The notes: generated from the sequence alone by a model not told the origin. Counted from the stretch's first letter, positions 8,401 to 18,305 are shown. The stretch is DNA of 64,000 nucleotides from Ruminiclostridium papyrosolvens C7 (GCF_000421965.1 NZ_ATAY01000006.1:118245-182244), one strand, 5' to 3'. Numbers and translations: made by a program.

Positions 8401-8949
8401 ATGAAAAAAATTAATACTCTTCCCGACCGGGACTACCTACTTTCAATGATTTATTTTTCATCAGCACCAACCATAATGGGAAATAAACCATCTTCACTTG
8501 TAACCTTTACTAAAAATAAAAGAAACTTATATGATTTATGGAAAACTCACAAAGCATATATATACAACCAGCTGGATATGGAATATGTAGAACTCCGGGA
8601 AAGACAAAACAGTGTAAGGGTCTTATTTTATAAAAGAGAACTAATGGAAGAATGTCTTTTCAAGAAGGAATGCAGAGATTTTTTGAATACCGTGGGATAT
8701 GATTCGGAAATAACCTTTGATGAATGTATAGAAAAACTAAAGAGCAGGTTTGAATACATTTGTCCACATGAAATAGGAATTTTTTTAGGTATTCCGGTTG
8801 AAGACGTAATAGGATTTATCAGAAACAACGGGGAAAACAGTGTAATTTGCAAGTACTGGAAGGTTTATCATAACCCTGAAAATGCACGCCTCCTTTTCGA
8901 TAGCTACGACAAAGCCAGAGAATGTGTAAAAAGTTTACTTATCTCATAA
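8401..8949 (+). CDS. DUF3793 family protein
   Basis: A protein of 182 residues or more that resembles DUF3793: an APTIMGNKPSSLVTF segment near the start, the cysteine-containing middle, and PHEIGIFLGIPVEDVIGFI followed by KYWKVYHN toward the end. The function is unknown. It is third in the Fur-box operon, after flavodoxin. The start is uncertain: the ATG at 8401 has no ribosome site, while a strong AAAGGAGGT at 8361-8369 is correctly spaced for an in-frame ATC codon at 8377, which would add eight residues. Confidence 0.78.
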   Translation: MKKINTLPDRDYLLSMIYFSSAPTIMGNKPSSLVTFTKNKRNLYDLWKTHKAYIYNQLDMEYVELRERQNSVRVLFYKRELMEECLFKKECRDFLNTVGYDSEITFDECIEKLKSRFEYICPHEIGIFLGIPVEDVIGFIRNNGENSVICKYWKVYHNPENARLLFDSYDKARECVKSLLIS

Positions 8950-9147
8950 TAATAAAAATTGGTTAATTTTCACAAATAAATATTGTCTTTTTTGGTTTTT
9001 TTTGATAATCTTATATGGTATTTATAATCTGAATCAATAAAATTAACGCTTTTAAATCGGAAAAAAATATATAGATAATACTGTGACGGCTTCCCACTTA
9101 ATATAGAGTAAACTTTCATACTTTAACAAAGGCGGTGTTTAGTTTAG

Positions 9148-10206
9148 ATGAGGATTAAGCAACTAATAATACTCCTTTTACTTACAAGTCTTATTTTTAT
9201 AGTTCTTTCATCTGGTTGCTCTTACAAAAAACCAGCCGATAACCCTGACAAAATAACCATCGGCCTCTCCATGGCTACCCTTCACGAGGAACGTTGGCAA
9301 AGAGACGTAGATGCTCTCAGGGCAAAAGCCCAAGCTAAAGGAGCAGAAATTCTTTTTCGTAATGCAAACAATAACATAGATAATCAGATTTCCCAGGTTA
9401 AAAATCTGCTGTCAGAGGGTATAGATATTCTTATTATTGTTGCCCAAGACTACGAAAAATCACAGCAGGCTGTGCAGCTGGCCAGAAATAAAGGAATAAG
9501 AGTAATTTGCTATGACAGGCTAATTAAGAATGGAAACACTGATTTTTATGTCTCTTTTGACAATATAAAAGTGGGAGAATATATGGCCTCCCTCATGGTA
9601 TCAAAAGTACCCAAGGGAAATTACATAATAATTAACGGAGCTAAAACCGATAATAATAGCTTTATGTATAATAAAGGTTTTAAAAATATATTGGATAAGT
9701 ATCTTTACGAAGGCACTATAAAAATCGTTGATGAAGTCTGGGCAGATGACTGGAATCCTGAGGATGCCTATAAGTGTGTGGATAAGGCCCTTAGTGCAGG
9801 TAAAAAGATTGATGCTGTTATTGCTGCTAATGACGGTCTTGCAGGCTCTGCAATCGAAGCCCTTTCTAAAAAACACATGGCAGGAAAGGTTCTTGTTGCC
9901 GGTCACGACGCCGACATATCCGGCTGCCAGAGAGTAGCCGAAGGTACTCAGTTATTGACTGTCTACAAGCCTATAGATCAATTGGCTGAAAAGGCTATCG
10001 ATGTTGCAATGGGTCTTTTAAAAAATGATTACTATGCCAGCAATAAAATTATTAATGACGGTGAATATGATATTCCCTATGAAATGGTTGAGCCTGTGGC
10101 TGTCACAAAGGATTCCCTTCTTGACACTGTAATACGTGCAAGCTTTCATAAGCTTGAAGACGTATACAGGCATGTCCCGAAAAACAAATGGCCAAGTAAA
10201 AAATAG
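9148..10206 (+). CDS. Xylose-binding-type sugar ABC transporter lipoprotein (orphan)
   Basis: 352 residues. The signal peptide ends in a lipobox with Cys24 (LSSGC), so it is membrane-anchored. The body is a periplasmic-binding-protein type 1 fold closely resembling XylF: 'ITIGLSMATLHEERWQRD', 'YDRLI' around 133, and 'VIAANDGLAGSAIEAL'. Such proteins deliver sugars to an ABC importer. No permease or ATPase gene lies beside it, and no sensor kinase, so it either works with components encoded elsewhere or acts as a sugar sensor. The specificity for xylose is by family resemblance only. Confidence 0.82.
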   Translation: MRIKQLIILLLLTSLIFIVLSSGCSYKKPADNPDKITIGLSMATLHEERWQRDVDALRAKAQAKGAEILFRNANNNIDNQISQVKNLLSEGIDILIIVAQDYEKSQQAVQLARNKGIRVICYDRLIKNGNTDFYVSFDNIKVGEYMASLMVSKVPKGNYIIINGAKTDNNSFMYNKGFKNILDKYLYEGTIKIVDEVWADDWNPEDAYKCVDKALSAGKKIDAVIAANDGLAGSAIEALSKKHMAGKVLVAGHDADISGCQRVAEGTQLLTVYKPIDQLAEKAIDVAMGLLKNDYYASNKIINDGEYDIPYEMVEPVAVTKDSLLDTVIRASFHKLEDVYRHVPKNKWPSKK

Positions 10207-10318
10207 TACTCATGTATATAATATTTAACGTAAACTTACCGGCATTGTTAATTTCCTTATTATGTTATAATATTGGTAATAGAAATTTGCCCCTACGTTT
10301 TAAATTCAGAGGTGTTAC

Positions 10319-12547
10319 ATGAGAAAAAATTTGGTTGAAGCAGCTACAAGTATTATAAATGGTGAGTGTAAAGATCCACATTCATATCTGGGGATGCATC
10401 TCTTGGGTGTGGAAGGTAAGAATCTTCAAACCGTTGTCAGGGTGTATCTGCCTACCGCTAAAATGGTTGAGGTTTTGGATGTTTCCGCAGGCAACTCGTT
10501 TCCAATGAAAAAACTTTGCAGTGATGGAATATATGAAATAACATTTCCGGACAGGAGTGACATTTTTGAATATCAGCTCAAAATAACCGACCTTTCGGGA
10601 AACAGCTTCTCAACGCATGATCCTTACAGTTTCTGGCCTTTTATATCCGAATTTGACACACATCTATTTAATCAAGGCAATCACCACAAGATTTACGAGA
10701 AGCTAGGTGCGCATGTCATGACCCATAATAATGTAAAAGGAACCCTTTTTGCAGTATGGGCTCCGTGTGCCAAGCGTGTGAGTGTTGTGGGAGATTTCAA
10801 TCAGTGGGATGGGCGCAGACACCAAATGCGTGAACTGGGTTCATCAGGTGTCTGGGAGTTATTTATTCCTCTTGTATCAACCGGAGATTTATATAAATAT
10901 GAGATTAAGACCCCTGATGACAATCTGATTTTTAAAGCCGATCCTTATGCTTACTACGCTGAAAAGAGGCCTGAGACTGCCTCAATTGTTATGGACATAG
11001 ATACTTACACTTGGTGTGACGACCAATGGATGAGTAGCAGGGAAGAAAAAGACGTATTCAACGGTCCAATGTCAATATATGAACTTCATCTGGGAACATG
11101 GTCAACTTCCGCAGAACCTGATGAAAACGGGGACATATACGTCAATTACAGGATTATTGCTGATAGACTAATTCCCTATATAAAATATATGGGATATACG
11201 CATATTGAACTATTGCCTGTTGCCGAACATCCCTTCGACGGTTCCTGGGGATATCAGGTTACGGGCTATTACGCTGTCACAAGCCGTTATGGGAAACCTG
11301 AGGATTTCATGTACTTTGTTGACATGTGCCATCAGAATGATATAGGAGTCTTTCTGGACTGGGTTCCGGCTCATTTCCCTAAAGATGCCCATGGATTGGC
11401 CCGGTTTGACGGAACAGCTTTATACGAGCATTCGGACCCACGTCTTGGAGAACATCCTGAATGGGGTACCCTTGTTTTTAACCCTGGAAGGAATGAGGTA
11501 CGAAATTTCCTAATATCAAATGCTGTATTCTGGTTTGAAAAGTACCATATAGACGGTTTAAGAGTAGATGCAGTTGCATCTATGATTTATCTGGACTATG
11601 CTAAAAAACCCGGACAGTGGATTCCAAACAAATACGGTGGAAATCTCAACCTTGAGGCTGCTGATTTTCTTAAACAGCTTAATACAACAGTATTCAGGTA
11701 TTTCAAGGGCATAATAATGGTAGCTGAGGAATCCTCTTCATGGCCTATGATTACCAAACCTCCTTATATGGGTGGTCTGGGATTTACCTTCAAATGGAAT
11801 ATGGGCTGGATGAATGATTTCCTGAAATATGTAAAAATGGACCCTATATACAGAAAATACCACCACCATCTTATAACTTTTTCACTAATGTACGCTTTCA
11901 GTGAAAATTATATTCTTGTACTGTCTCACGACGAAGTTGTACACGGCAAGTGCTCCCTGCTAAGCAAACAGCCGGGAGATTACTGGCAGAAGTTTGCAGG
12001 GCTTCGGGCCACTTATGGTTACACCTATGGTCACCCAGGTAAAAAGCTTCTGTTTATGGGCGGGGAGTACGGACAATTCATAGAGTGGAACGATAAAAAA
12101 GGCCTAGATTGGCACCTGTTGGATTATGAAATGCATAAAAAGTTGCAAACCTATGTCAGGGATTTGAACACTTTGTATAGAGAAAGCAAGGCTTTATATG
12201 AAGTAGATTTAAGCTATGACGGGTTTGAGTGGATAGACTGCAATGATAACGACCATAGTGTTATTTCCTTTATAAGAAAGGGCCGAGACTACCACGATAT
12301 GCTGATATTTGTTTGCAATTTTACACCTGCGGTTAACTATAATTATTGCATCGGTGTACCTTTTGATCTTGAATATGAGCTTGTTATGAACAGTAACTAT
12401 GAAAAGTATGGCGGGTATGAACCGGATAATTCAAATAAAATATTTACGGCGATTAACGAATCTCTTCATGGAAGACCCTTTAAGCTTTGTCTTACAATAC
12501 CCTCATTGGGCGTACTTGTTTTCAGACCGATATTTAAAGAATCCTGA
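10319..12547 (+). CDS. glgB: 1,4-alpha-glucan branching enzyme
   Basis: 742 residues, normal for GlgB. An N-terminal pair of beta-sandwich modules (the second, around 125-225, is CBM48-like: 'GTLFAVWAPCAKRVSVVGDFNQWDG') precedes a GH13 (alpha/beta)8 barrel. Visible catalytic motifs are DWVPAHFPKD, GLRVDAVASM with the nucleophile Asp near residue 416, VAEESSSWP with the acid/base Glu near 470, and LSHDEVVHGK. It makes alpha-1,6 branches in glycogen. No other glg gene is adjacent. The AGAGGTGTTAC site supports the ATG. A terminator overlaps the stop codon. Confidence 0.96.
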   Translation: MRKNLVEAATSIINGECKDPHSYLGMHLLGVEGKNLQTVVRVYLPTAKMVEVLDVSAGNSFPMKKLCSDGIYEITFPDRSDIFEYQLKITDLSGNSFSTHDPYSFWPFISEFDTHLFNQGNHHKIYEKLGAHVMTHNNVKGTLFAVWAPCAKRVSVVGDFNQWDGRRHQMRELGSSGVWELFIPLVSTGDLYKYEIKTPDDNLIFKADPYAYYAEKRPETASIVMDIDTYTWCDDQWMSSREEKDVFNGPMSIYELHLGTWSTSAEPDENGDIYVNYRIIADRLIPYIKYMGYTHIELLPVAEHPFDGSWGYQVTGYYAVTSRYGKPEDFMYFVDMCHQNDIGVFLDWVPAHFPKDAHGLARFDGTALYEHSDPRLGEHPEWGTLVFNPGRNEVRNFLISNAVFWFEKYHIDGLRVDAVASMIYLDYAKKPGQWIPNKYGGNLNLEAADFLKQLNTTVFRYFKGIIMVAEESSSWPMITKPPYMGGLGFTFKWNMGWMNDFLKYVKMDPIYRKYHHHLITFSLMYAFSENYILVLSHDEVVHGKCSLLSKQPGDYWQKFAGLRATYGYTYGHPGKKLLFMGGEYGQFIEWNDKKGLDWHLLDYEMHKKLQTYVRDLNTLYRESKALYEVDLSYDGFEWIDCNDNDHSVISFIRKGRDYHDMLIFVCNFTPAVNYNYCIGVPFDLEYELVMNSNYEKYGGYEPDNSNKIFTAINESLHGRPFKLCLTIPSLGVLVFRPIFKES

Positions 12548-12569
12548 GTATGACTCAGGATTCTTTTTT
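12539..12569. terminator. Terminator shared by glgB and sbcC
   Basis: AATCCTGAGT-ATG-ACTCAGGATT is a perfect 10-bp stem followed by TTTTTT. It overlaps the glgB stop codon and ends a few bases before the convergent sbcC stop. Confidence 0.85.
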
Positions 12570-12575
12570 ATAATG

Positions 12576-15500
12576 TTATATATTGAAATTTACAAAGCTT
12601 CCTTCTTTATTTGGAATTACTTCCAGAACTGATTGTATTCTCTCTTTTATTTCCGTTACATGTGAAATTACACCTACCAAACGGCCCGTTTTTTGAATCT
12701 CAGTCAAGCATTCGATAGCACTGTCCAGGGATTCAGGGTCAAGTGAGCCAAAGCCCTCGTCAACAAACAAGGTATCAAGGCTGATCCCCCCTGAATAGGA
12801 CTGTACAACATCCGCTAATCCCAGCGCGAGAGCAAGTGAAGCTTTGAAACCCTCTCCCCCCGAAAGAGTCTTAACATGGCGTGCCTTTCCGGTATAATTG
12901 TCAAAAACCTCAAGTTCCAGCCCCTGCTGAGCTCGTCCCTTTCCTTTTTCCTCTTTTCTCTTTAAATAGTATCTTGAACCAGTCATCCTGGTTAGTCTAT
13001 GATTTGCAGCAATTATAATCTCGTCAAAGTAAGCTGCCAGCACATATCTCTCAAACGTTATCCTTTGAGGGTTATCCCCTTTTGCAACCCTAGCAAGCTT
13101 CCCGATTATAAAGTATTTTGCCTCCAGCTGTTCTAATTTTTCAATGGAAGCAGTAAGCTGTTTTATTGTTTTGGAGTTGTTGTCGAATCTGGAAAACACT
13201 ATATTATGACGTTCCTGTAGAACCTCCTGCTTTTTTCCCAGCTCTGCATAATGTATATTTAGCGTCACAATATCCTGTGTTTCAAGCCCTTTTGTTTCCT
13301 CCTCAAGACGTCTGTACAAATCATTTATTGATTTTAAGTTTTGATAGTACGTATTTATTTCCTGCTGTAGTATGTCAATTTCTTTCTGGGTCTTTTTCAT
13401 ATTCAAAAATTGCCCATAATCGGAAAAATTAGAATACTCAAGTTTTTCCTTTAAAAGCTTTTCCAGCGTGACAAATTCTTTCCGGCCTTCCTCTATAGAG
13501 GATACCTTCACAGCAACTTCCTTTTCGGCTCTGTTTACAGCATCTCTGGAGGACTCATGGAGCTTTTTAAGCTGCTCGTATTGTTCCCGGTATTTATTTA
13601 TTTTCGACCTTTGTTCTTCAATTCTGGCTTTCAGCTTTGACGACGAGCGTATATCTTCCGAAATCTCTTTCTCAATAGCTTGTGCTTCGGTTTGCAGTCT
13701 TGTAATCTCTTCAGATATACCGGATTTTCGTGTAGTCAGGTTCTGAACAGACTCTTCTTGTACTTTCAGCCTATCCCGAATTTCAGTATGTTCCTTTTCT
13801 AATGTACTTTTTTCGTCTGCAAATTCTTTTTTTGATTTATACCGAGCTTTTAATTCAACAGTTTTTTCTTTAAGCCCGATTCCCGTGGTATTTATATGTC
13901 CCAACACAGTCTCAAATCGTCCGTTTTCCACCAATCCGGTATTATCGTACGTTATTACGCTATCATCAAGAGCATTAAGCCTGCTGAGTATCTCTTGGCG
14001 TTTACTTTCTACACTTCCGTTTAATTCCGAAATCCCCTTAGACTTTTCTGTCCTGAGCTCTGTTAACTTGGAAAATTGCGTTTTTTTATTCCTAATCTGC
14101 TCCTCCGTGGGAATACAAGATGGCATTTCAGCTGGCTTTGGATGGCCAAGGGCTCCACACACAGGACAAGGAGAATTTTCTCTCAGGGTTTTAGCGAGTA
14201 TTCCTGCCTGCCCCAGTATATAATTATCCTCCATCAACTCCAGTCTGCTTCTGAATTCATAAAAATCCTTTTCAAAGGAAGCAAACTCAGTCCTTTTATT
14301 TTCGAGGTTACTTATTTCTTCCTGACATACCTCTATAAGCTTTCTGATTCCATCAAGCTCCTTAAGAAGCTTTGTGTTTTCTGATATTTGTCTTTCAAGG
14401 CTTATACATTCAGCCTCTGTTGTATAAAGCAGTTTCAGATTTTCTGCCTGCCGGGCTTCTTTTTCTTTGTTTGTCTCAAGGTCCTTCCGGGCCTTTTCAA
14501 GTTCTCCGGTCAATTTAGCGTATTCTTCTCTGACAGCATCCAAGTACTTTAATCCCTTATCATATTGGATTACCTTTGGAAGCATTTTCTCCAGTAATGC
14601 AAGCTCAGTCTCATGTTTCTTAATTTTAGGTTCCAAACCTATATGAGTATTTAAGCTCTCCTCTGTATTTCTGAACTCCGACTTCCTTTTCTCAAGCTGT
14701 TGCTTTGTCAGCTCCAATTCTACGGCCTTTATTTCCAGTGCCTTGTCCACTTTTCTGCACTGCTCATCGACTTCAATTATTGGTAAAGTTCTTCTTGCAT
14801 ATTCAAGAATTTTTTCCTTTTCGCGGAACTCGTTCTCACTCGACCTAAGAGCCTCGTATTGTTGTTTTGCTTGTTCCCTGTCTGAGAGCTTTTTGTTTAC
14901 CTCTGTGCATCTCGTAATCTCTTTCTGGAGCATGCCCTGTTCTTTTACCGTTTCACTTAATTCAGCCTTGATTTCATCTATTATATATCTGTCCTTTTGC
15001 ATCAGCTGTTCAATACAAGTAATGAATTGTGCTAAATTAACATTTTGAGCAGTCCTCATTTCAACAAGTGTTTGATCTTCACCCACATCAATATGATTTA
15101 TATGGGTAGCTATCTGAGTTTTTAAGTCGTGAACGGATTTCTCAAGACCAAACCTGTCTTCATCCAGTCTTTTTTGAATTTCTGCAAAATCCTCGGTTCC
15201 GAATATTTTTCTGAATATAACTTCCCTATCACTACTGTCGGATTCCAGAAGTTTTCTGAACTCTCCCTGAGGAAGCATTACAATTTGCTTAAATTGTGAT
15301 TTATTGATACCAAGAAGCTGATTTATATACTCGTCAACATTTATTATTTTGGTAATCAGTGTACCATCCGGCATCAGAAGCTCCGCATCGGCATTTCTTA
15401 AAGTATAGCCCTCTCCCCTTAGCTTCTTTTGTTCCTGCTGTGGCGATCTCCTTATTTTATATATTTTACCTTTGAGTTCAAACTCCATTTCAACAAATGT

Positions 15501-15725
15501 TTCCGTTCCCGGTTCTGCAAAGTCACTTCGTAGGCTATCCCTGTCTCTGCTGCTTCCTGAAGCTTCACCGAAAAGAGCAAAACTGATAGCGTCAAAAACT
15601 GTAGTCTTTCCTGCCCCTGTTGGGCCCGATATTACGAATATCTGTTCATTAAGGGTAGTAAAATCGATAAACTGTTTTTTTGCATACGGCCCAAACGCGC
15701 TGATTGTAAGTTTTAACGGTTTCAT
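12576..15725 (-). CDS. sbcC: Exonuclease SbcC, ATPase subunit
   Basis: 1049 residues in the Rad50/SMC layout: Walker A GPTGAGKT at 34-41, a long coiled coil interrupted by a zinc hook CPVC at 520-523, a returning coiled coil, then the ABC signature LSGGEGFKASLALALG (around 950) and Walker B LDTLFVDEGFGSLD (around 985). With SbcD it forms an ATP-dependent nuclease that opens hairpins and processes blocked DNA ends. Its ATG overlaps the sbcD stop (ATGA), so the two are translationally coupled. Confidence 0.97.
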   Translation of the reverse strand: MKPLKLTISAFGPYAKKQFIDFTTLNEQIFVISGPTGAGKTTVFDAISFALFGEASGSSRDRDSLRSDFAEPGTETFVEMEFELKGKIYKIRRSPQQEQKKLRGEGYTLRNADAELLMPDGTLITKIINVDEYINQLLGINKSQFKQIVMLPQGEFRKLLESDSSDREVIFRKIFGTEDFAEIQKRLDEDRFGLEKSVHDLKTQIATHINHIDVGEDQTLVEMRTAQNVNLAQFITCIEQLMQKDRYIIDEIKAELSETVKEQGMLQKEITRCTEVNKKLSDREQAKQQYEALRSSENEFREKEKILEYARRTLPIIEVDEQCRKVDKALEIKAVELELTKQQLEKRKSEFRNTEESLNTHIGLEPKIKKHETELALLEKMLPKVIQYDKGLKYLDAVREEYAKLTGELEKARKDLETNKEKEARQAENLKLLYTTEAECISLERQISENTKLLKELDGIRKLIEVCQEEISNLENKRTEFASFEKDFYEFRSRLELMEDNYILGQAGILAKTLRENSPCPVCGALGHPKPAEMPSCIPTEEQIRNKKTQFSKLTELRTEKSKGISELNGSVESKRQEILSRLNALDDSVITYDNTGLVENGRFETVLGHINTTGIGLKEKTVELKARYKSKKEFADEKSTLEKEHTEIRDRLKVQEESVQNLTTRKSGISEEITRLQTEAQAIEKEISEDIRSSSKLKARIEEQRSKINKYREQYEQLKKLHESSRDAVNRAEKEVAVKVSSIEEGRKEFVTLEKLLKEKLEYSNFSDYGQFLNMKKTQKEIDILQQEINTYYQNLKSINDLYRRLEEETKGLETQDIVTLNIHYAELGKKQEVLQERHNIVFSRFDNNSKTIKQLTASIEKLEQLEAKYFIIGKLARVAKGDNPQRITFERYVLAAYFDEIIIAANHRLTRMTGSRYYLKRKEEKGKGRAQQGLELEVFDNYTGKARHVKTLSGGEGFKASLALALGLADVVQSYSGGISLDTLFVDEGFGSLDPESLDSAIECLTEIQKTGRLVGVISHVTEIKERIQSVLEVIPNKEGSFVNFNI

Positions 15726-16888
15726 TTACACCCTCCTGTTTCTACCTCTCCTATTACCCTCTCCACTATTTTTAGTTCCTCCAGTGTCAAAGGTTCCCCC
15801 TGTATAGAGCTATAGAATTCCTGGAACAGCTCTATTTTAGCTTTGGATTTATAGCCCTCGGATGCAGAAGTTTTGTTATCATCACGGTTCATTACGCTTT
15901 CCTTTGTAAGTCCCATTACATTGGGATAAACGCTTCTTAGCTTTGATATTGGGTCAATAAGCTCACCTTTGTCTGTTAATATTGCATATATATAGTCATC
16001 AGTATTTGAGGCTGTATACACCTCAGGCTTCAAAAGCTCCCCAATAGGGCCTTTTATAATACGCATATCCTTTTTAGGTTTAAGTTCTTTTAACCTTACA
16101 TTGGAATTACCGTCACCGTCAATTTCAACTATATTTATACCCTTCTTCTGATTAACCTCCGAAAAGGAGTATTTCAGTAAAGAACCGGAATACCTTATAT
16201 TATCCGCACCTGCCCGTTGAGGCGCATGGAGATGTCCAAGGGCAGTATAGCTAAAGGAGTTAAAGTGATACGAATTAACTATATCTGTTCCCCCGATGCT
16301 AAGGGGTCTCTCCGATTCGCTTGTAATTTCTGCTTGCCCTCCAATATAAGTTATGTAGCCATGTGTAATCATTACACTTCTTTCATTTTCATACATAGCT
16401 TGTCCTACTTTTTCAATAAGCTTTTTCATGGCATCGTCATGGGTAGATATCTCGCTATCCTGCAAAATATGCTTTATATTACGGGGATCTGAGTAAGGTA
16501 AAAGGTAGAAGCTGACTGGCCCAAAACCATCCTCCAAAACTACTTTGCGTACATTACCGTCAAAGCTACCGGCAATATGCAGTCCGTTATTTGTTAATAT
16601 TCTGCTGCCAAAAGATAAACGCTCAGCACTGTCATGGTTTCCGGCAATAGCAAGAATAGGAACCCTGAGTTCAAGGAGGATTGTGTTGAAAACTCTGTCT
16701 ACCAGTTCAATTGCCTCTACAGGCGGTATGCTCCTGTCAAATATATCTCCTGCGATTACCAAAGCATCGGGTTTTTCATCTGATATAACGGATATAAGCT
16801 GATTGAGTATATATTCCTGATCCTCCAGCATACTGAACTCATTCACCACTTTTCCAATATGCCAGTCCCCTGTGTGAATTATTTTCAT
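15722..16888 (-). CDS. sbcD: Exonuclease SbcD, nuclease subunit
   Basis: 388 residues. The calcineurin-like metallophosphoesterase motifs are all present: HTGDWHIG (D8, H10), AGDIFDRS, GNHDS, a GYI/HGYI histidine and GHLH. A C-terminal capping region interacts with SbcC. The start is placed at 16888, where GGGAGGGACAAA precedes ATG; longer readings would run into the upstream lipid kinase gene. It is the partner of the overlapping sbcC. Confidence 0.96.
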   Translation of the reverse strand: MKIIHTGDWHIGKVVNEFSMLEDQEYILNQLISVISDEKPDALVIAGDIFDRSIPPVEAIELVDRVFNTILLELRVPILAIAGNHDSAERLSFGSRILTNNGLHIAGSFDGNVRKVVLEDGFGPVSFYLLPYSDPRNIKHILQDSEISTHDDAMKKLIEKVGQAMYENERSVMITHGYITYIGGQAEITSESERPLSIGGTDIVNSYHFNSFSYTALGHLHAPQRAGADNIRYSGSLLKYSFSEVNQKKGINIVEIDGDGNSNVRLKELKPKKDMRIIKGPIGELLKPEVYTASNTDDYIYAILTDKGELIDPISKLRSVYPNVMGLTKESVMNRDDNKTSASEGYKSKAKIELFQEFYSSIQGEPLTLEELKIVERVIGEVETGGCK

Positions 16889-16904
16889 TTTGTCCCTCCC
16901 CCGG

Positions 16905-17831
16905 TTAATAATTAACTGCACATTCCTTTGTTGTACTTACAGTTGTCATACCTACAGGATAAATAATATTAATGGCACCTTTTAGTATTTCAAACTCAAT
17001 TTCCTTTCCTGTAAGAATTTCTCCGTCTATATTCAGTGCAATAGTGTCTTTACTCTCAATTTTTATTTTCTTTGCTCTTTTAAAGCTAACATATTCTATT
17101 TGTCCGTGTTCACCTTTCATATACTTTGGAAACAATGTTAATATTTTAAGTCTGTTGACCTCTCGCACCAGACATATATCCAACAATCCGTCATCCAAAG
17201 CAGCATCGGGGGCGGGCAGCATTCCTCCTCCGTAAAACCTACCGTTGGCAACTGCGGCAAGAAGTATTTTTAAACTAATTTCCTCATCGTCTATGGTGAC
17301 TTTTACCTCACTTATTTTGTTTTTGAAAATTGTATATATTAATGAAAACAGGTATGCCATACTTCCCGGTATATATGGCAGCCTCTTAAATTTCTGAGCA
17401 TTATAAACAACATCGGCATCAAACCCTATAGATGAAATATTTATAAAGTATTTTCCGTTTGCTCTTGCCATATCTATACTTCTTTCCTTACCTTTTATGG
17501 TATCAGAAACTATTTCGCTACTCTGATATTCCCCATGTATGCTTCTTATAAAATCATTACCCGAACCTGCCGGTATAACCCCTAAAGAGGCATTAGTTCC
17601 TGCTATTCCGTTTACTATTTCGTTTACAGTCCCATCCCCGCCAATGGAATATATCCTGCATGGTTCATTCACTGCGTATTCACGGGCTATTTTTGTTGCA
17701 TGTCCCGGATACTCAGTTATCTTTATTACATACTTATCGGGTTTCCCCTTGAAATAGTCCTTGATTACCTGTATAAGCTCTAAAGCCTTTCCCTTCCCGG
17801 CAGCGGGATTTATTATAAAGACGTGTTTCAC
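16905..17831 (-). CDS. Diacylglycerol/lipid kinase (YegS/BmrU family)
   Basis: 308 residues with a DAGK catalytic domain: IINPAAGKGKA at the N-terminus, the nucleotide-binding GGDGTVNEIVNG at about 79-90, and AGSGNDFIR. Members phosphorylate diacylglycerol or related lipids at the membrane. The start is GTG at 17831 preceded by AGGAGGTAGAAAT. It ends 16 bases before sbcD, forming a three-gene run with sbcD and sbcC; no functional link is obvious. Confidence 0.88.
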   Translation of the reverse strand: MKHVFIINPAAGKGKALELIQVIKDYFKGKPDKYVIKITEYPGHATKIAREYAVNEPCRIYSIGGDGTVNEIVNGIAGTNASLGVIPAGSGNDFIRSIHGEYQSSEIVSDTIKGKERSIDMARANGKYFINISSIGFDADVVYNAQKFKRLPYIPGSMAYLFSLIYTIFKNKISEVKVTIDDEEISLKILLAAVANGRFYGGGMLPAPDAALDDGLLDICLVREVNRLKILTLFPKYMKGEHGQIEYVSFKRAKKIKIESKDTIALNIDGEILTGKEIEFEILKGAINIIYPVGMTTVSTTKECAVNY

Positions 17832-18049
17832 ATTTCTACCTCCTGTATGGGGTTATTATCAGGATAAAAGTTCGCAATTTTGTTTTAGTAATTATATTTT
17901 AACATAATGTAAGGGGCTTATTAAAATATAGAAGTTTCCAGTATAGACTATACATCAATTGGAAAAAAATTATTTTTCTTAAATGGTTGCTTTTTGCATT
18001 GATATGTATTATCATATTATGTGCGTCATGTTTTAGACGCAAAGTAAAT

Positions 18050-18126
18050 GCGCCCGTAGCTCAATTGGATAGAGCGTCTGGCTACGGACCAGAAGGTTGT
18101 GGATTCGATCTCTGCCGGGCGCGCCA
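18050..18126 (+). tRNA. tRNA-Arg (anticodon ACG)
   Basis: A complete cloverleaf: acceptor GCGCCCG / CGGGCGC, D arm GCTC-AATTGGAT-AGAGC (G after), anticodon stem TCTGG / CCAGA with loop CTACGGA (ACG at 18084-18086), and T arm with TTCGATC. The discriminator is G and CCA is encoded. The wobble A34 is expected to become inosine and to read CGN codons. Confidence 0.97.
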
Positions 18127-18128
18127 AA

Positions 18129-18166
18129 ATAAAAACCTCTGAAAATATTTCAGAGGTTTTTATTTT
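18129..18166 (+). terminator. Terminator after tRNA-Arg
   Basis: AAAACCTCTGAAA-ATA-TTTCAGAGGTTTT is a 13-bp stem with a T run, starting three bases after the tRNA CCA. Confidence 0.88.
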
Positions 18167-18240
18167 GGTCTTTTAAACCGTGTCGTTAATTGTAATTTTT
18201 TAACATATTATTTGTAAAATATAATTATTATGTCAGATAT

Positions 18241-18270
18241 TTGACATATTTCCATATTTGATAGTATACT
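18241..18270 (+). promoter_or_regulatory. Sigma-A-type promoter of the chemoreceptor gene
   Basis: TTGACA (18241-18246), an 18-base spacer, then TATACT (18265-18270). This predicts an untranslated leader of about 165 bases before the chemoreceptor. Confidence 0.6.
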
Positions 18271-18305
18271 ATTTACGTAAGTTAAGTATTAATTCTGTTT
18301 GTAAT

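Noticed and set aside
13885..14384. Plus-strand frames inside sbcC
   Set aside because: These are serine-rich antisense shadows of the sbcC coiled coil.
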